From Bradyrhizobium cosmicum (GTDB lineage Bacteria > Pseudomonadota > Alphaproteobacteria > Rhizobiales > Xanthobacteraceae): a DNA stretch of 64,000 nucleotides. Positions 8,661 to 17,250 of the stretch are shown piece after piece. The position numbers and the translations under genes are program-made. The stretch is from assembly GCF_007290395.2 (NCBI RefSeq), contig NZ_CP041656.2, positions 930,001-994,000 on the forward strand, in the 5' to 3' direction. How positions within the stretch are numbered: position 1 is the stretch's first letter; each line of letters begins with the position of its first letter. The notes under the pieces are model-generated. The model was not told where the DNA came from and made no database searches. It saw only the letters and a program-made list of their open reading frames with translations.

Positions 8661-11600
8661 ATGCAGGGACCAGCCGTCATACATCTGTCCATTCGTGTGC
8701 CGTGGCAAGACACGAAATGGGATGGCCGGGTCTGCACCGACCCCACCAACAACCAATCCTGCGTGGTCCTCAAGGCGATCGCGGAAAATCGGAACGACGC
8801 AGCCGAGGCCGGATGCCGCGGCGAATGGATTCACGATCTGGAGGATGATCGAAAGCCACCCTGCATCAAGGAGCGTGCAACCTTCCTTTCGGAATATGGA
8901 ATAACCCTCAAGGTCCGGCTGAATTACGCTGACTGGAGCCAGTCGCATAAGCATATCGAGCGCACGCCTGTCCCCGTGCCCGCTTGGGGCGCGACACTCG
9001 TCCCTTTCCGGTGGTTGTTGCGGGAGAGCGGATTCGAGATCGCCAAGAACCTGAACCTCGACGTAAGCGAAGAACGCGAGCCGAAGGAGCCAGCCTTCCT
9101 TGCGCGCACGGCATGGATTCAGGATCACGACAACCAACGCGCGCTTCTGGATGCGTTCTCGGAACGGGCCGTCGAAGAGGAGTCGCTTACCTTCTTCTAC
9201 GCTAAGCGAACGCCGCTTGCGGATGACGACCGCCGCGTCATCATCGCGGTTGGCCTTCTGAAACACAAAGGCACGGTCGAGCAATACAAATACGCCACGG
9301 ATGCGCCCGAGGGCCATTTGCGCGCGATGATGTGGGAACGGCCGATTCAGCATTCGATCCGGCCGGATGCCGCCAACCCCGGGCATTTCGTGGGCGGGAT
9401 AGTTATGCCTTATCACGCGATCCTCGAACGGGCGGCCGAAGATGAGACGCTCGATCCCGCTGAGTTCCTCGCCTGTGCGCCGGATGAATCGCGCGATCAG
9501 TTTTCTTATGCTTCCGAACACGTCACGCATGGCGCGGCCATTACCGCGTTGCTCGCGTGCAAAACCGCGCTGGAACATGCTTCGAAGAAACTTACGGGTC
9601 CATGGCCGCAGCAGATCGCCTGGATCGATCAGCAGATCAATCGCCTCTGGAAGTTAAGCGGTCCATGTCCCGGTCTCGGAAGCGCGCTTTCGGCGCTGGA
9701 AGACGGGTTCAATGGATCGCTTTTCTCTCTCGCGCTGTCTGCCACGTTATCGGAAGCCGACGATCCGTGGGGCGCGACGGACAAGGTATTTCGCGGTGGG
9801 ACGGCCCCGGCGGGCGCGCCGAAAATCACCAAAATGCTTCAAAAGCGTTGGGCGCATCTTCACAAGGAAGAACCACGGCGCGCGGCATTGCTGCGGCTCT
9901 TGTCGCGGTTTGAACTCAGCCGCGACCAGGCGATACGCTGGTTCGAGGCCACAGACCTGACGAATGCGGTCCTCGAAAACCCGTACCTGCTTTATGAACA
10001 AGATCGATCATCACGCGATCCGATCGGCATCTGGACAATCGACCGCGGCATTTTCCCTGACGCCGAGGTCTTGAAACGTTATCCGCTTCCAAAGGAATGC
10101 ACGATCGATCCCGAGGAGCATGACGATCCGCGTCGCCTGCGCGCGATTGGCGCTTACCTTTTAGAAAAAGCGGCCTCCGAGGGAGGTCACACCTTGCTGG
10201 GTGCCGACGGCGTCCACGGGCTCGCCAGGGAATTGCCGGCAACGCGGCCGGTTCCGCTCGATGCGACCGCCGCGAAGCTTTGCAAGGACGAGTTCAGCGA
10301 CGAGATCGCGGTGTTCGAAGCGCCCGGCGTCGGAGGACTCGCGCTGCAATTGAAGCGCTACGCGGACTATGGATCGATCATCAGGCGTGCTGTCGCCGAT
10401 CGCGTCACTGGCAAGGTTACGCCCGCGACGGTGGATTGGTCGGAGAAGCTTGCAAAGGCCTTCGGCCAACTGAAAAAGGGCGATAAGGAAGAGGAGAAGG
10501 CGCGTAACGAGAAAGCCTTCGCGCTGGACGTATTGGCGAACAACCGCTTGTCGGTTTTGATTGGGCCGGCGGGTACCGGCAAGACAACGGTCCTTCGGCA
10601 ACTCCTCGAACAAAAGAAGCTCGTCGGCTCCGGCGTTGCGCTTCTCGCGCCGACCGGAAAGGCGCGCGTGCGGCTTGGTCAGCAGACTGGCCGTGCCGAA
10701 GACACTAAAACGCTTGCGTTGTTTCTGAAGGAATACAAGCGCTACGATGGCTGGACGCAGCGTTACTTCGCCGATCCCAAGGCCCCGACGGCTGGTGGCG
10801 TTACCACCTGCATCGTCGATGAAGCATCGATGCTGACGGAGGACCAATTGACGGCGCTCGTCGATGCGCTGCCGGTCTCTGCGCGCCTGATCCTTGTCGG
10901 TGATCCGCGCCAGCTCCCGCCGATTGGCGCGGGCCGGCCATTTGTCGATCTCATCTCCCACCTCGAACGTGATCATGCCGGCAAAGGCGTGGCGGAACTC
11001 ACCGTCAGGCGTCGCCATGCCTCGGCCAACGCGACCGGCGCGGCAGCGCGCGACCTCGCCTGCGCCGATGTGCAGCTCGCGGACCTTTTTTCCGGCCGCA
11101 ATCTCCCGCCCGGCGAAGATGAGGTCTTGGAAGGCATTTTAGCCGGCAATACCGACGAGCGGCTTCGCTTCATTCGCTGGAAAACGCCTTCGGATCTTCG
11201 CGGTGTTCTGGATGCCACACTTCTGGATGAACTGAGCCTGGACAAGGATGCGCAACAAAAGAGTCTTGCGGTTGCCCTCGGTGGCAATCCGCAAGGCGAA
11301 TACGTCTATTTCAGAGAGGGCGCGGGCATCGCCAAATGCGATCAGTGGCAGATACTCACGCCGCATCGCAACCAGTCGAGCGGATCGATCGATCTGAACC
11401 GCCACATCAAGGAGGCGTTCCGAAGCGACACGCTTCGGTTCGCACGAAGCTCCAACGAAGGCCCGCCGTTTTGGAATAAGTTCCGCATGATACAGCCGCG
11501 CGGAGCCGAGCAGATTACCTATGGCGACAAGGTCATCTGCATTCGCAATCACACCCGGCAGAGCTATGCCTTCGCGGACAAGCAAAAAGGTGATGGCTAT

Positions 11601-12449
11601 GTTGCCAACGGCGAGATCGGCATCGTTGTAGGGGATGCGTACAAGGCAAGCAACAAGCCGAGCTGGACGAAGGTGCAGTTCTCGTCGCAGCCCGAAATGA
11701 CGTACAGTTTCAGCGGGCGCGACTTCTCGGAAGAAGGCTCGCCGATCCTCGAATTGGCTTACGCGGTCACGGTCCATAAGGCGCAAGGAAGCGAATTCAG
11801 CAAAGTGTTCCTTGTTTTGCCCGCCCGCAGCCGCTTGCTTTCGCGCGAAATGCTCTATACCGCCTTGACCCGGCAAATGGATCGCGTCGTTATCCTTCAC
11901 CAGGGCGATCTGGCGCATCTGCGCGCCTTACGCTCGCCCTTTTTCTCCGAGGTCGCACGGCGGATCACAAACCTGTTTGCGCCGCCGACGATGATCGATG
12001 CGGGCCCTCCGGCTGGAGCCCCCGCAGGAACCGTTGGACGGACATTCCTTGAGGAGAAGCTGATCCATCGCAGCGCGCGGGGCGACTTGGTCAGTTCGAA
12101 ATCGGAACTGGTCATCGCCGATTTGCTGTTTGAGGCGGAAAAGAAGCTCGGCATTCGCTATTTCTTCGAGCGCGTCCTGATTGGCGAGAACAACAGGCAG
12201 CGCTGGCCGGATTTTTCAATCGAGGATCGCGACGGCCAGACGTGGTACTGGGAGCATTGCGGCATGCTCGACCAGCCCGACTATGCAAACCGCTGGAAAG
12301 CCAAGCTCGTCTTCTATGCCGATAATAAGATCGAGCGCTGGAACGAAAAGACGCCCGGCGGGCGGCTCATCGTCACGGAGGACGGACCCAAAAAGGGTCT
12401 CGATACTCCGGCGATCCGCACACTAATCGAGCGGCTGTGGGGGCGATAA
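8661..12449 (+). CDS. RecD-like superfamily 1 helicase with C-terminal PD-(D/E)XK-like nuclease domain (1262 aa)
   Basis: Large DNA-processing enzyme. The N-terminal 70 residues carry four cysteines (C25, C34, C52, C68) in a WDGxVC...NxxSC...PPC pattern I cannot assign. A middle region resembles the helical part of RecD2 (SRFELSRDQAIRWF, NPYLLYE, RLRAIGAYLLEKA). The motor follows: Walker A GPAGTGKT at 635-642, Walker B VDEAS around D720/E721, GDPRQLPPIG from 747, VTVHKAQGSEF from 1036 and YTALTR at 1066-1071. The last 120 residues look like a restriction-endonuclease fold: Glu1149 in SELVIADLL, WPDFSIED with D1184, EHCGM with E1198, then a W..K..Y segment. GGGGGG 6 nt upstream supports ATG 8661. 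Base composition and codon choice look less GC-rich than the neighbours. Helicase assignment is firm; nuclease assignment is probable; biological role is unknown. Confidence 0.85.
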   Translation: MQGPAVIHLSIRVPWQDTKWDGRVCTDPTNNQSCVVLKAIAENRNDAAEAGCRGEWIHDLEDDRKPPCIKERATFLSEYGITLKVRLNYADWSQSHKHIERTPVPVPAWGATLVPFRWLLRESGFEIAKNLNLDVSEEREPKEPAFLARTAWIQDHDNQRALLDAFSERAVEEESLTFFYAKRTPLADDDRRVIIAVGLLKHKGTVEQYKYATDAPEGHLRAMMWERPIQHSIRPDAANPGHFVGGIVMPYHAILERAAEDETLDPAEFLACAPDESRDQFSYASEHVTHGAAITALLACKTALEHASKKLTGPWPQQIAWIDQQINRLWKLSGPCPGLGSALSALEDGFNGSLFSLALSATLSEADDPWGATDKVFRGGTAPAGAPKITKMLQKRWAHLHKEEPRRAALLRLLSRFELSRDQAIRWFEATDLTNAVLENPYLLYEQDRSSRDPIGIWTIDRGIFPDAEVLKRYPLPKECTIDPEEHDDPRRLRAIGAYLLEKAASEGGHTLLGADGVHGLARELPATRPVPLDATAAKLCKDEFSDEIAVFEAPGVGGLALQLKRYADYGSIIRRAVADRVTGKVTPATVDWSEKLAKAFGQLKKGDKEEEKARNEKAFALDVLANNRLSVLIGPAGTGKTTVLRQLLEQKKLVGSGVALLAPTGKARVRLGQQTGRAEDTKTLALFLKEYKRYDGWTQRYFADPKAPTAGGVTTCIVDEASMLTEDQLTALVDALPVSARLILVGDPRQLPPIGAGRPFVDLISHLERDHAGKGVAELTVRRRHASANATGAAARDLACADVQLADLFSGRNLPPGEDEVLEGILAGNTDERLRFIRWKTPSDLRGVLDATLLDELSLDKDAQQKSLAVALGGNPQGEYVYFREGAGIAKCDQWQILTPHRNQSSGSIDLNRHIKEAFRSDTLRFARSSNEGPPFWNKFRMIQPRGAEQITYGDKVICIRNHTRQSYAFADKQKGDGYVANGEIGIVVGDAYKASNKPSWTKVQFSSQPEMTYSFSGRDFSEEGSPILELAYAVTVHKAQGSEFSKVFLVLPARSRLLSREMLYTALTRQMDRVVILHQGDLAHLRALRSPFFSEVARRITNLFAPPTMIDAGPPAGAPAGTVGRTFLEEKLIHRSARGDLVSSKSELVIADLLFEAEKKLGIRYFFERVLIGENNRQRWPDFSIEDRDGQTWYWEHCGMLDQPDYANRWKAKLVFYADNKIERWNEKTPGGRLIVTEDGPKKGLDTPAIRTLIERLWGR

Positions 12450-12585
12450 GCGAGCGGCGGTCGCTTCGACTACGACTTCAACAGCGCGATGGTGCCGGCC
12501 CATTCCCGGAGGTTCTGCTCGGTCGATTTCCGGTCTGTAAGTGGAGTTACCGTGACAGTGCCCACCATAACTCGATTCCGACAAG

Positions 12586-12615
12586 AAAATGGCCCGCATC
12601 GCGCGGGCCATTTTT
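12586..12615. terminator. Bidirectional hairpin terminator, copy 1 of 3
   Basis: 12-bp perfect stem AAAATGGCCCGC/GCGGGCCATTTT with loop ATCGC. The A and T flanks make it work in both directions. It lies between the convergent ends of the helicase and ArsR genes. Nearly the same sequence recurs at 13887 and 16393. Confidence 0.85.
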
Positions 12616-12690
12616 GTTCACCACCGCTCCGGGTGGAAACATCAGCCATACCTTGCGCACCCGTGAATCCGCCGACGCGCGCAAATCCCC

Positions 12691-13002
12691 TCACTCCGGA
12701 AAACTCAAAATCATCTTCAGCAGTTTCGGAAACCGCGCGTTGATGTCGTCCTCGCGGACCACGTTGCGGTGCTGGACGCCTTGCTTCGAGGTCCGGATCA
12801 GGCCGGCCTCGCGCAGGATGCGGAAATGGTTCGACAGGGTCGATTTCGCCATGTCGGGGCAGGGCGCCGCCTCGGTGCACGACATGCAGGCGTTTTCCGT
12901 GATCAGGCTTTTGACGATGCGCCGCCGCATCGGATCCGCGAGGGCTGCGAGCACCCCGGCCAGCGTGATCTCGTCCCGCGATGGGTGAACGAACTGCACC
13001 AT
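12691..13002 (-). CDS. ArsR/SmtB-family transcriptional regulator (103 aa)
   Basis: Winged-helix repressor of the ArsR family. The typical opening LADPMRRRIVKSLI is at residues 21-34. The recognition helix region AKSTLSNHFRILREAGLI follows near 52-69, and the wing around TSKQGVQHRNV. Three cysteines (C39, C42, C48, in ACMSCTEAAPC) sit just before the recognition helix, which could form a thiol or metal sensing site; this is inference. It is divergent from an SDR gene, with a perfect inverted repeat in between that is its likely operator. The same operator would also lie over its own promoter, suggesting autorepression. Confidence 0.9.
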   Translation of the reverse strand: MVQFVHPSRDEITLAGVLAALADPMRRRIVKSLITENACMSCTEAAPCPDMAKSTLSNHFRILREAGLIRTSKQGVQHRNVVREDDINARFPKLLKMILSFPE

Positions 13003-13032
13003 GCCTAAAATATAACACCTCCCTTGAACTCC

Positions 13033-13063
13033 TTCAATAGTTCACTAGTATTGAACTATTGAA
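13033..13063. promoter_or_regulatory. Perfect 12-bp inverted repeat, likely ArsR operator
   Basis: TTCAATAGTTCA at 13033-13044 and its exact reverse complement at 13052-13063, separated by 7 nt. It lies 31 bp from the ArsR start and 35 bp from the SDR start, between divergent genes. An extra partial half-site (CTTGAACTCCTTCAATAG) abuts the left arm. Size and placement fit an ArsR-family dimer site. Confidence 0.85.
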
Positions 13064-13097
13064 TATCGGCGGCCCTGCCGAGCAACGGAGACATGCG

Positions 13098-13850
13098 ATG
13101 ACCAAGAGACTCGAAGGAAAAGTAGCGCTCGTGACCGGCGCGTCCAAAGGCATCGGTGCCGAAATCGCCGCCCGGCTCGCGGTCGAGGGCGCGAAGGTCG
13201 CCGTCAATTACAGCTCCAGCAAAGAGGCCGCCGACCGCGTGGTCGCGGGCATCGTCGCCAAGGGCGGCAAGGCCGTCGCCGTCCACGGCAATCTGGCCGA
13301 TCCCAAGGACGCGAAAGGCCTCGTCGCGGAGACCGTGAAAGCGCTCGGTGCGATCGACATCCTGGTCAACAACGCCGGCGTCTACGATTTCGCGCCGCTC
13401 GAGGACATCACGCCGGAGCATTTCCACCGGCATTTCGACCTCAACGTGCTCGGCCTGCTGCTGGTCTCGGGTGAAGCGTCGAAGCACTTCAATGCCAATG
13501 GCGGCAGCATCATCAACATCAGCTCCGGCGTCTCGACCCTCGCGCCGGCGAACACCGCCGTCTACACCGCGACGAAAGCGTCGGTGGATGCGATCTCCGC
13601 CGTGCTGGCGAAGGAGCTGGCGCCGCGCAAGATCCGCGTCAACGCCGTCAATCCGGGCATGGTCGCCACCGAAGGCGTTGTCTCGGCCGGCCTGCACGAA
13701 GGCGACATGCGCAGCTGGATCGAATCCACCACCCCGCTCGGCCGCATCGGCAAGGTCGAGGAGATCGCCGCCGCGGTGGCCTTCTTCGCGTCTGACGATG
13801 CGTCCTACGTTACCGGCGAGACGCTTCACGTCACCGGCGGCCTGCGCTGA
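13098..13850 (+). CDS. SDR-family oxidoreductase (250 aa), ArsR-linked
   Basis: FabG-like short-chain dehydrogenase. The cofactor motif TGASKGIG is near residue 15, followed by NNAGVYDF, a SS near residue 140 and an intact YTATK catalytic motif. It ends with SYVTGETLHVTGGLR. The start is ATG 13098 with GGAG upstream at 13087-13090; the frame is open from 13059 but that part overlaps the operator. The divergent ArsR regulator probably controls it. Homologous ArsR/SDR pairs are common in proteobacteria, usually without a known substrate. Confidence 0.88.
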   Translation: MTKRLEGKVALVTGASKGIGAEIAARLAVEGAKVAVNYSSSKEAADRVVAGIVAKGGKAVAVHGNLADPKDAKGLVAETVKALGAIDILVNNAGVYDFAPLEDITPEHFHRHFDLNVLGLLLVSGEASKHFNANGGSIINISSGVSTLAPANTAVYTATKASVDAISAVLAKELAPRKIRVNAVNPGMVATEGVVSAGLHEGDMRSWIESTTPLGRIGKVEEIAAAVAFFASDDASYVTGETLHVTGGLR

Positions 13851-13886
13851 CGGCCTGCGTGATTGGACTTTGACGGTCCCGATCGG

Positions 13887-13915
13887 AAAATGGCCCGCAT
13901 CACGCGGGCCATTTT
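13887..13915. terminator. Bidirectional hairpin terminator, copy 2 of 3
   Basis: Same 12-bp stem AAAATGGCCCGC/GCGGGCCATTTT as at 12586, here with loop ATCAC. It sits between the convergent ends of the SDR and cytochrome c genes. Confidence 0.85.
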
Positions 13916-13957
13916 GCTTTGACCGGACGCAGCAGAGAGAAGGTCTGGCGCAGATCG

Positions 13958-14407
13958 CTACTTTTGCTGAATGCGACTGAGGTAATCGACGACAGCCAGG
14001 ATGCGTTTTCGCACCACGACGTCCGGGTTCTGCTCCGGCCCCGCCATCTTCCAATAGGAGGGATCGACATAGTGGGGCAAGTTGACGATGGGATTGAATC
14101 GGTCGCCCCAAATCGGCATTTCGCGAATGCCGTGCGCGGGAGGTAGTTTCGATCCGTCGATGGCCTTGTAGACAGCGTCCGCGGGAAAGACGCCGTTGTT
14201 GTTCCTGGCCAGCATGGTCAAGTCGGGAGGCGCTATCCTGAGTTGGTCGCTGACCGGTCCTTTGCCCCTTGCATCGGCGCCGTGACAACTCGCGCACGAG
14301 GATTGAAACTCTCCTTTGCCGATGTCCAGGTCTTCAGCCTGGGCGACTACGGCGAACCCGGCAGTCAGGCCGGAAATCATCAACCATTTCACGCCGTATT
14401 TGACCAT
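13958..14407 (-). CDS. Periplasmic c-type cytochrome (149 aa)
   Basis: Monohaem cytochrome c. A signal peptide spans residues 1-24 (VKWLMISGLTAGFAVVAQA). The haem-binding motif CASCH is at 38-42, in the context FQSSCASCHGADARGKGP. A distal methionine candidate lies in IREMPIWGDRF. It probably carries electrons in the periplasm; the partner is unknown. It is divergent from the GH17 glucan gene, and no oxidoreductase gene stands next to it. Confidence 0.88.
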   Translation of the reverse strand: MVKYGVKWLMISGLTAGFAVVAQAEDLDIGKGEFQSSCASCHGADARGKGPVSDQLRIAPPDLTMLARNNNGVFPADAVYKAIDGSKLPPAHGIREMPIWGDRFNPIVNLPHYVDPSYWKMAGPEQNPDVVVRKRILAVVDYLSRIQQK

Positions 14408-14600
14408 CTCGCGCTCCGACGCCGGCTGGAAAGAGCCCGATGGTAGCGGCTTGGCTCTCCGGCAGATTGACTCACGTCAAGACCGCGGCCACGTTTCGAA
14501 GTACGCAGGCGATCGCCTCGATCAGATCGTCCGCAAGCATGGGTTTTGACGTCGCTTGGTCCGGATCCACGTGGCGGTGACTTGCTATTGGAGGCCCCGA

Positions 14601-16262
14601 ATGCGATCGGCGGAAAATGGCGTTCGCTTTGCAGTCGTTCCGGCAAGGAGAACCGAGCTGGCTCATCTCCGCACGCCGCTGACGCTTCTTCTGACGTCAC
14701 TGGGCGTCATTGCCACGGTGTGGTGGTGGCTTGGCATGTCCGTAGATCTGGTACGCGCACCGATCGATCCGAACGACAAGGTGCAGTGCATATCATACGC
14801 TCCCTTCCGCAGTCATCAGACGTCGCTTTCGGCGGCGACACAGGTGTCTCGGGAGCAAATCGCGGAGGACCTGGCGCAGCTTGCCAGGATCTCCGACTGC
14901 ATCCGCACCTACGCAACCGATCTTGGCCTCGATCAAATTCCCGGCCTTGCAGGGCAGGCTGGCCTCAAGGTCATCCAGGGCATCTTTCTCGACAAGAACA
15001 AGCAGAAGAACCAGACTCAGATAGCGACGGCGGTGCGCCTCGCCAGGGAATATCCCGAAACGATCATCGCGCTCGTCGTCGGCAACGAGACACTCTTGCG
15101 CAAGGACATCACGGCTTCCGACCTGGCCGCGACGCTCCGCTATGTCAAGGCGCAGGTCGCCGTTCCCGTGACTTATGCCGACGTCTGGGAGTTCTGGCTC
15201 GACAATCGCGAACTTTACGATGCCGTCGATTTCGTCACGATTCACATCCTGCCATACTGGGAAAACGAGCCTGTCCGGGCGGAGTTGGCGGCCGCTCACG
15301 TCGACACGATCCGTCGTCGGGTCGCGGCGGCCTTTCCGGGCAAGGAAATCCTGATCGGAGAAATCGGCTGGCCGAGTGAAGGGCGCATGCGTCAATCGGC
15401 GCTGCCGTCGCGCGTCAATCAGGCCCGGGTCGTTTCGGAGATTCTCGACCTTGCCCGGCGCGAGAACTTTCGTGTCAATTTGTTCGAGGCCTATGATGAG
15501 TCGTGGAAGCGCGAGATCGAAGGCACGATCGGCGGCTACTGGGGCCTGTTCGATTCCGTGCAGCGTACGCTGAAATATCCGGCGGGCACCCCGATCAGCA
15601 ATTTTCCGCTCTGGAAATTGCAGATGTGCAGCGGAATGGCGTTGGCGATCCTGGTGTTCGGCGCCGCATGGCTGACCTCACGCCGGACGCTCTGGCGACC
15701 CGAGCTGGCCTCATGGCTTGGAGTTTGGATATCGGCGACGACAGCCGGAATCCTGTTGGGGGTGGCTGCCCAGAAGATGCTCTATGAAAGCTACGGGATA
15801 GTCGGCTGGCTCCAGTGGGGTTCACTCCTGCTGGCGGCGACCGCGTCGCCCGTTTTCGGTGCGATTGCACTGATATCGGGGCGCCCCTTGCCCAGTTTTC
15901 TGGAAGTGCTGGGTCCCGAGGGTTACCGCACCGAGTCCGCGCTGGTGACCATGCACGGACTGGCGTGGATCGCGATTGTCGTGATCGGCACCGCGACGGC
16001 AATCGGTCTCGTGTTCGACCCCCGCTTCATTGATTTTCCTTTTGCGGCTCTCACCATGGCGGCGATCCCCTCTGCCGCCATGGCGGTTCTCAATTCCAGT
16101 AAGAAGGAAACCCGTCCGCTCGCCGAGTCGATGTTTGCCGGCGTTTTCTTGATGGCGGCGATCTACGTCGGGATCAACGAGGGGCCGGCCAACTGGCAGT
16201 CGCTATGGACCTGCGCTGCCTACTTGCTGCTTGCCGGCACGCTGTGGCGGACGCGGGCTTGA
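14601..16262 (+). CDS. GH17-type glucan synthase/transglycosylase-like membrane protein, NdvC-like (553 aa)
   Basis: An N-terminal membrane anchor (LTLLLTSLGVIATVWWWLGM) is followed by a glycoside hydrolase family 17 domain. It starts at CISYAPFRSHQ, has the acid/base Glu163 in VVGNETLL and the nucleophile Glu254 in IGEIGWPSEG. From about residue 330 on there are roughly six to eight membrane helices. Rhizobial proteins of this build, such as Bradyrhizobium NdvC, take part in making beta-(1,6)-linked periplasmic cyclic glucans, so a transglycosylase role is likely. GGAGG at 14590-14594 supports ATG 14601. OpgC, a glucan-modifying protein, lies 4.3 kb downstream. I do not assign ndvC because ndvB is not adjacent and paralogues exist. 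Confidence 0.8.
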   Translation: MRSAENGVRFAVVPARRTELAHLRTPLTLLLTSLGVIATVWWWLGMSVDLVRAPIDPNDKVQCISYAPFRSHQTSLSAATQVSREQIAEDLAQLARISDCIRTYATDLGLDQIPGLAGQAGLKVIQGIFLDKNKQKNQTQIATAVRLAREYPETIIALVVGNETLLRKDITASDLAATLRYVKAQVAVPVTYADVWEFWLDNRELYDAVDFVTIHILPYWENEPVRAELAAAHVDTIRRRVAAAFPGKEILIGEIGWPSEGRMRQSALPSRVNQARVVSEILDLARRENFRVNLFEAYDESWKREIEGTIGGYWGLFDSVQRTLKYPAGTPISNFPLWKLQMCSGMALAILVFGAAWLTSRRTLWRPELASWLGVWISATTAGILLGVAAQKMLYESYGIVGWLQWGSLLLAATASPVFGAIALISGRPLPSFLEVLGPEGYRTESALVTMHGLAWIAIVVIGTATAIGLVFDPRFIDFPFAALTMAAIPSAAMAVLNSSKKETRPLAESMFAGVFLMAAIYVGINEGPANWQSLWTCAAYLLLAGTLWRTRA

Positions 16263-16339
16263 GCATGGGGTACCGGTGAGGCCAGGGAGAAACTATGACC
16301 GGGGTGGATGGCCGGGGGCCGGTGGCACGTTGAAAAGCC

Positions 16340-16367
16340 GCAGGTTCATAGCCTGCCCTCGCAACCA
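16340..16367 (+). pseudogene. tRNA 3'-half remnant (T-arm, acceptor strand and CCA)
   Basis: The geometry is exactly that of a tRNA 3' end: T-stem GCAGG/CCTGC with a 7-nt loop TTCATAG, a 7-nt acceptor strand CCTCGCA, then A and CCA. No matching 5' acceptor strand TGCGAGG is found upstream, so it is not a complete gene. The loop lacks the conserved A58. It shares 21 of 28 positions with the tRNA-fMet 3' end at 8327-8354, partly because all tRNAs share these features. It could be a decayed attachment site. Confidence 0.5.
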
Positions 16368-16392
16368 AATTCGAACCTTCCCGGCTCTCATG

Positions 16393-16422
16393 AAAAATGG
16401 CCCGCCTTGCGCGGGCCATTTT
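16393..16422. terminator. Bidirectional hairpin terminator, copy 3 of 3
   Basis: Stem AAAATGGCCCGC/GCGGGCCATTTT with loop CTTGC. It lies between the convergent ends of the GH17 gene and the hypothetical gene at 16472, and has the same stem as copies 1 and 2. Confidence 0.85.
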
Positions 16423-16471
16423 GTCTGGCGACCCGAAGTCATCACAACTCCGGATCGTCTTCCCGGCAAGG

Positions 16472-16963
16472 TCAGGATCTGTGCGGGCAGACCATCGTCA
16501 GATTGAGCAGCGTCGGCTTGTCCGAGCCCTTCTTGTATTCCCATTCCAGCCGGATCTCGTGCCGGTGGGCATAGGCATCGCTGGCTGCGTGGGTGATGAT
16601 GTTCGTCTTCATCGGGATCGGCGGCTCGGAATTGAAGCATTTCCGGACACAGGCATCGAGCAGATCGCATCGCGTCAGGGGAATGACGCCGGGCTCATCC
16701 CTGGACAGGGGGACCGTGTTTGGCTGGGTGCTCAGGTCGACGCGCGCCCGTCCCTTCTCCTTGTGCCAGTACTTGGCGCTGCCCTGTGGCCACCTCGATG
16801 GCGGATTCAAAATCAGGTGATACTGGCCGTATTCCAAGGTCGGCAGGTCGATGTCGTCCGAAGCCTTGAGCTTGGCGACGCTCTTTTTCATGTTCGCCAA
16901 GGGAAAATAGTTGCTATTCATCAAATCCCTGAAGGCCTTGCCGCCGTACGTCCTGCCGCCCAT
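16472..16963 (-). CDS. Hypothetical protein (163 aa)
   Basis: I do not recognise this protein. It is basic and soluble, with no signal peptide or membrane helix. Visible features are an N-terminal GGRTYGGKAFRDLM segment, a middle with YHLILNPPSRWPQG, and four cysteines in the C-terminal half, three clustered in RCDLLDACVRKC. The C-terminal part (HEIRLEWEYKKG... LLNLTMVCP) looks like beta strands. An overlapping open frame on the opposite strand has shadow-like composition, so I prefer this strand. It is divergent from the cyclase gene with 287 bp between them. Confidence 0.55.
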   Translation of the reverse strand: MGGRTYGGKAFRDLMNSNYFPLANMKKSVAKLKASDDIDLPTLEYGQYHLILNPPSRWPQGSAKYWHKEKGRARVDLSTQPNTVPLSRDEPGVIPLTRCDLLDACVRKCFNSEPPIPMKTNIITHAASDAYAHRHEIRLEWEYKKGSDKPTLLNLTMVCPHRS

Positions 16964-17250
16964 CGCCCTACCCTTCGATATTATCCAATCAATCGGGACA
17001 ACGTGCAGCCCAGCAAAGCTCGAGGGCTACAATAAGAGCCTCGGTGCCCCAGGATGCGCGGCCCCATTTTCGCGCGGCGATGACGCTACCACCCGAAAAT
17101 GTATTTCGTCCAGAGAGCCACCTTTGCCAACACAGGTATGTTTCGTTGCAAGTTCGATTGCCATGCATGTCGCGATAGGTATTCTTACGCCGAGCTCCCC
17201 GCGAGTACCGATCGGCAGAGAACGCCGTCGTGACTTTTAAAGGCACAGGA

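Noticed and set aside
12470..12568. Short minus-strand frame of 32 residues (starts MVGTVTVTPLTDRKSTEQ)
   Set aside because: Its composition is plausible for a protein, and it could be a remnant of a larger gene. But there is no clear ribosome binding site or family match, so it is not listed as a gene.
16397..17035. Plus-strand frame of 212 codons opposite the hypothetical protein
   Set aside because: It runs through the hairpin terminator and has shadow-like composition; the minus-strand frame has more protein-like sequence.
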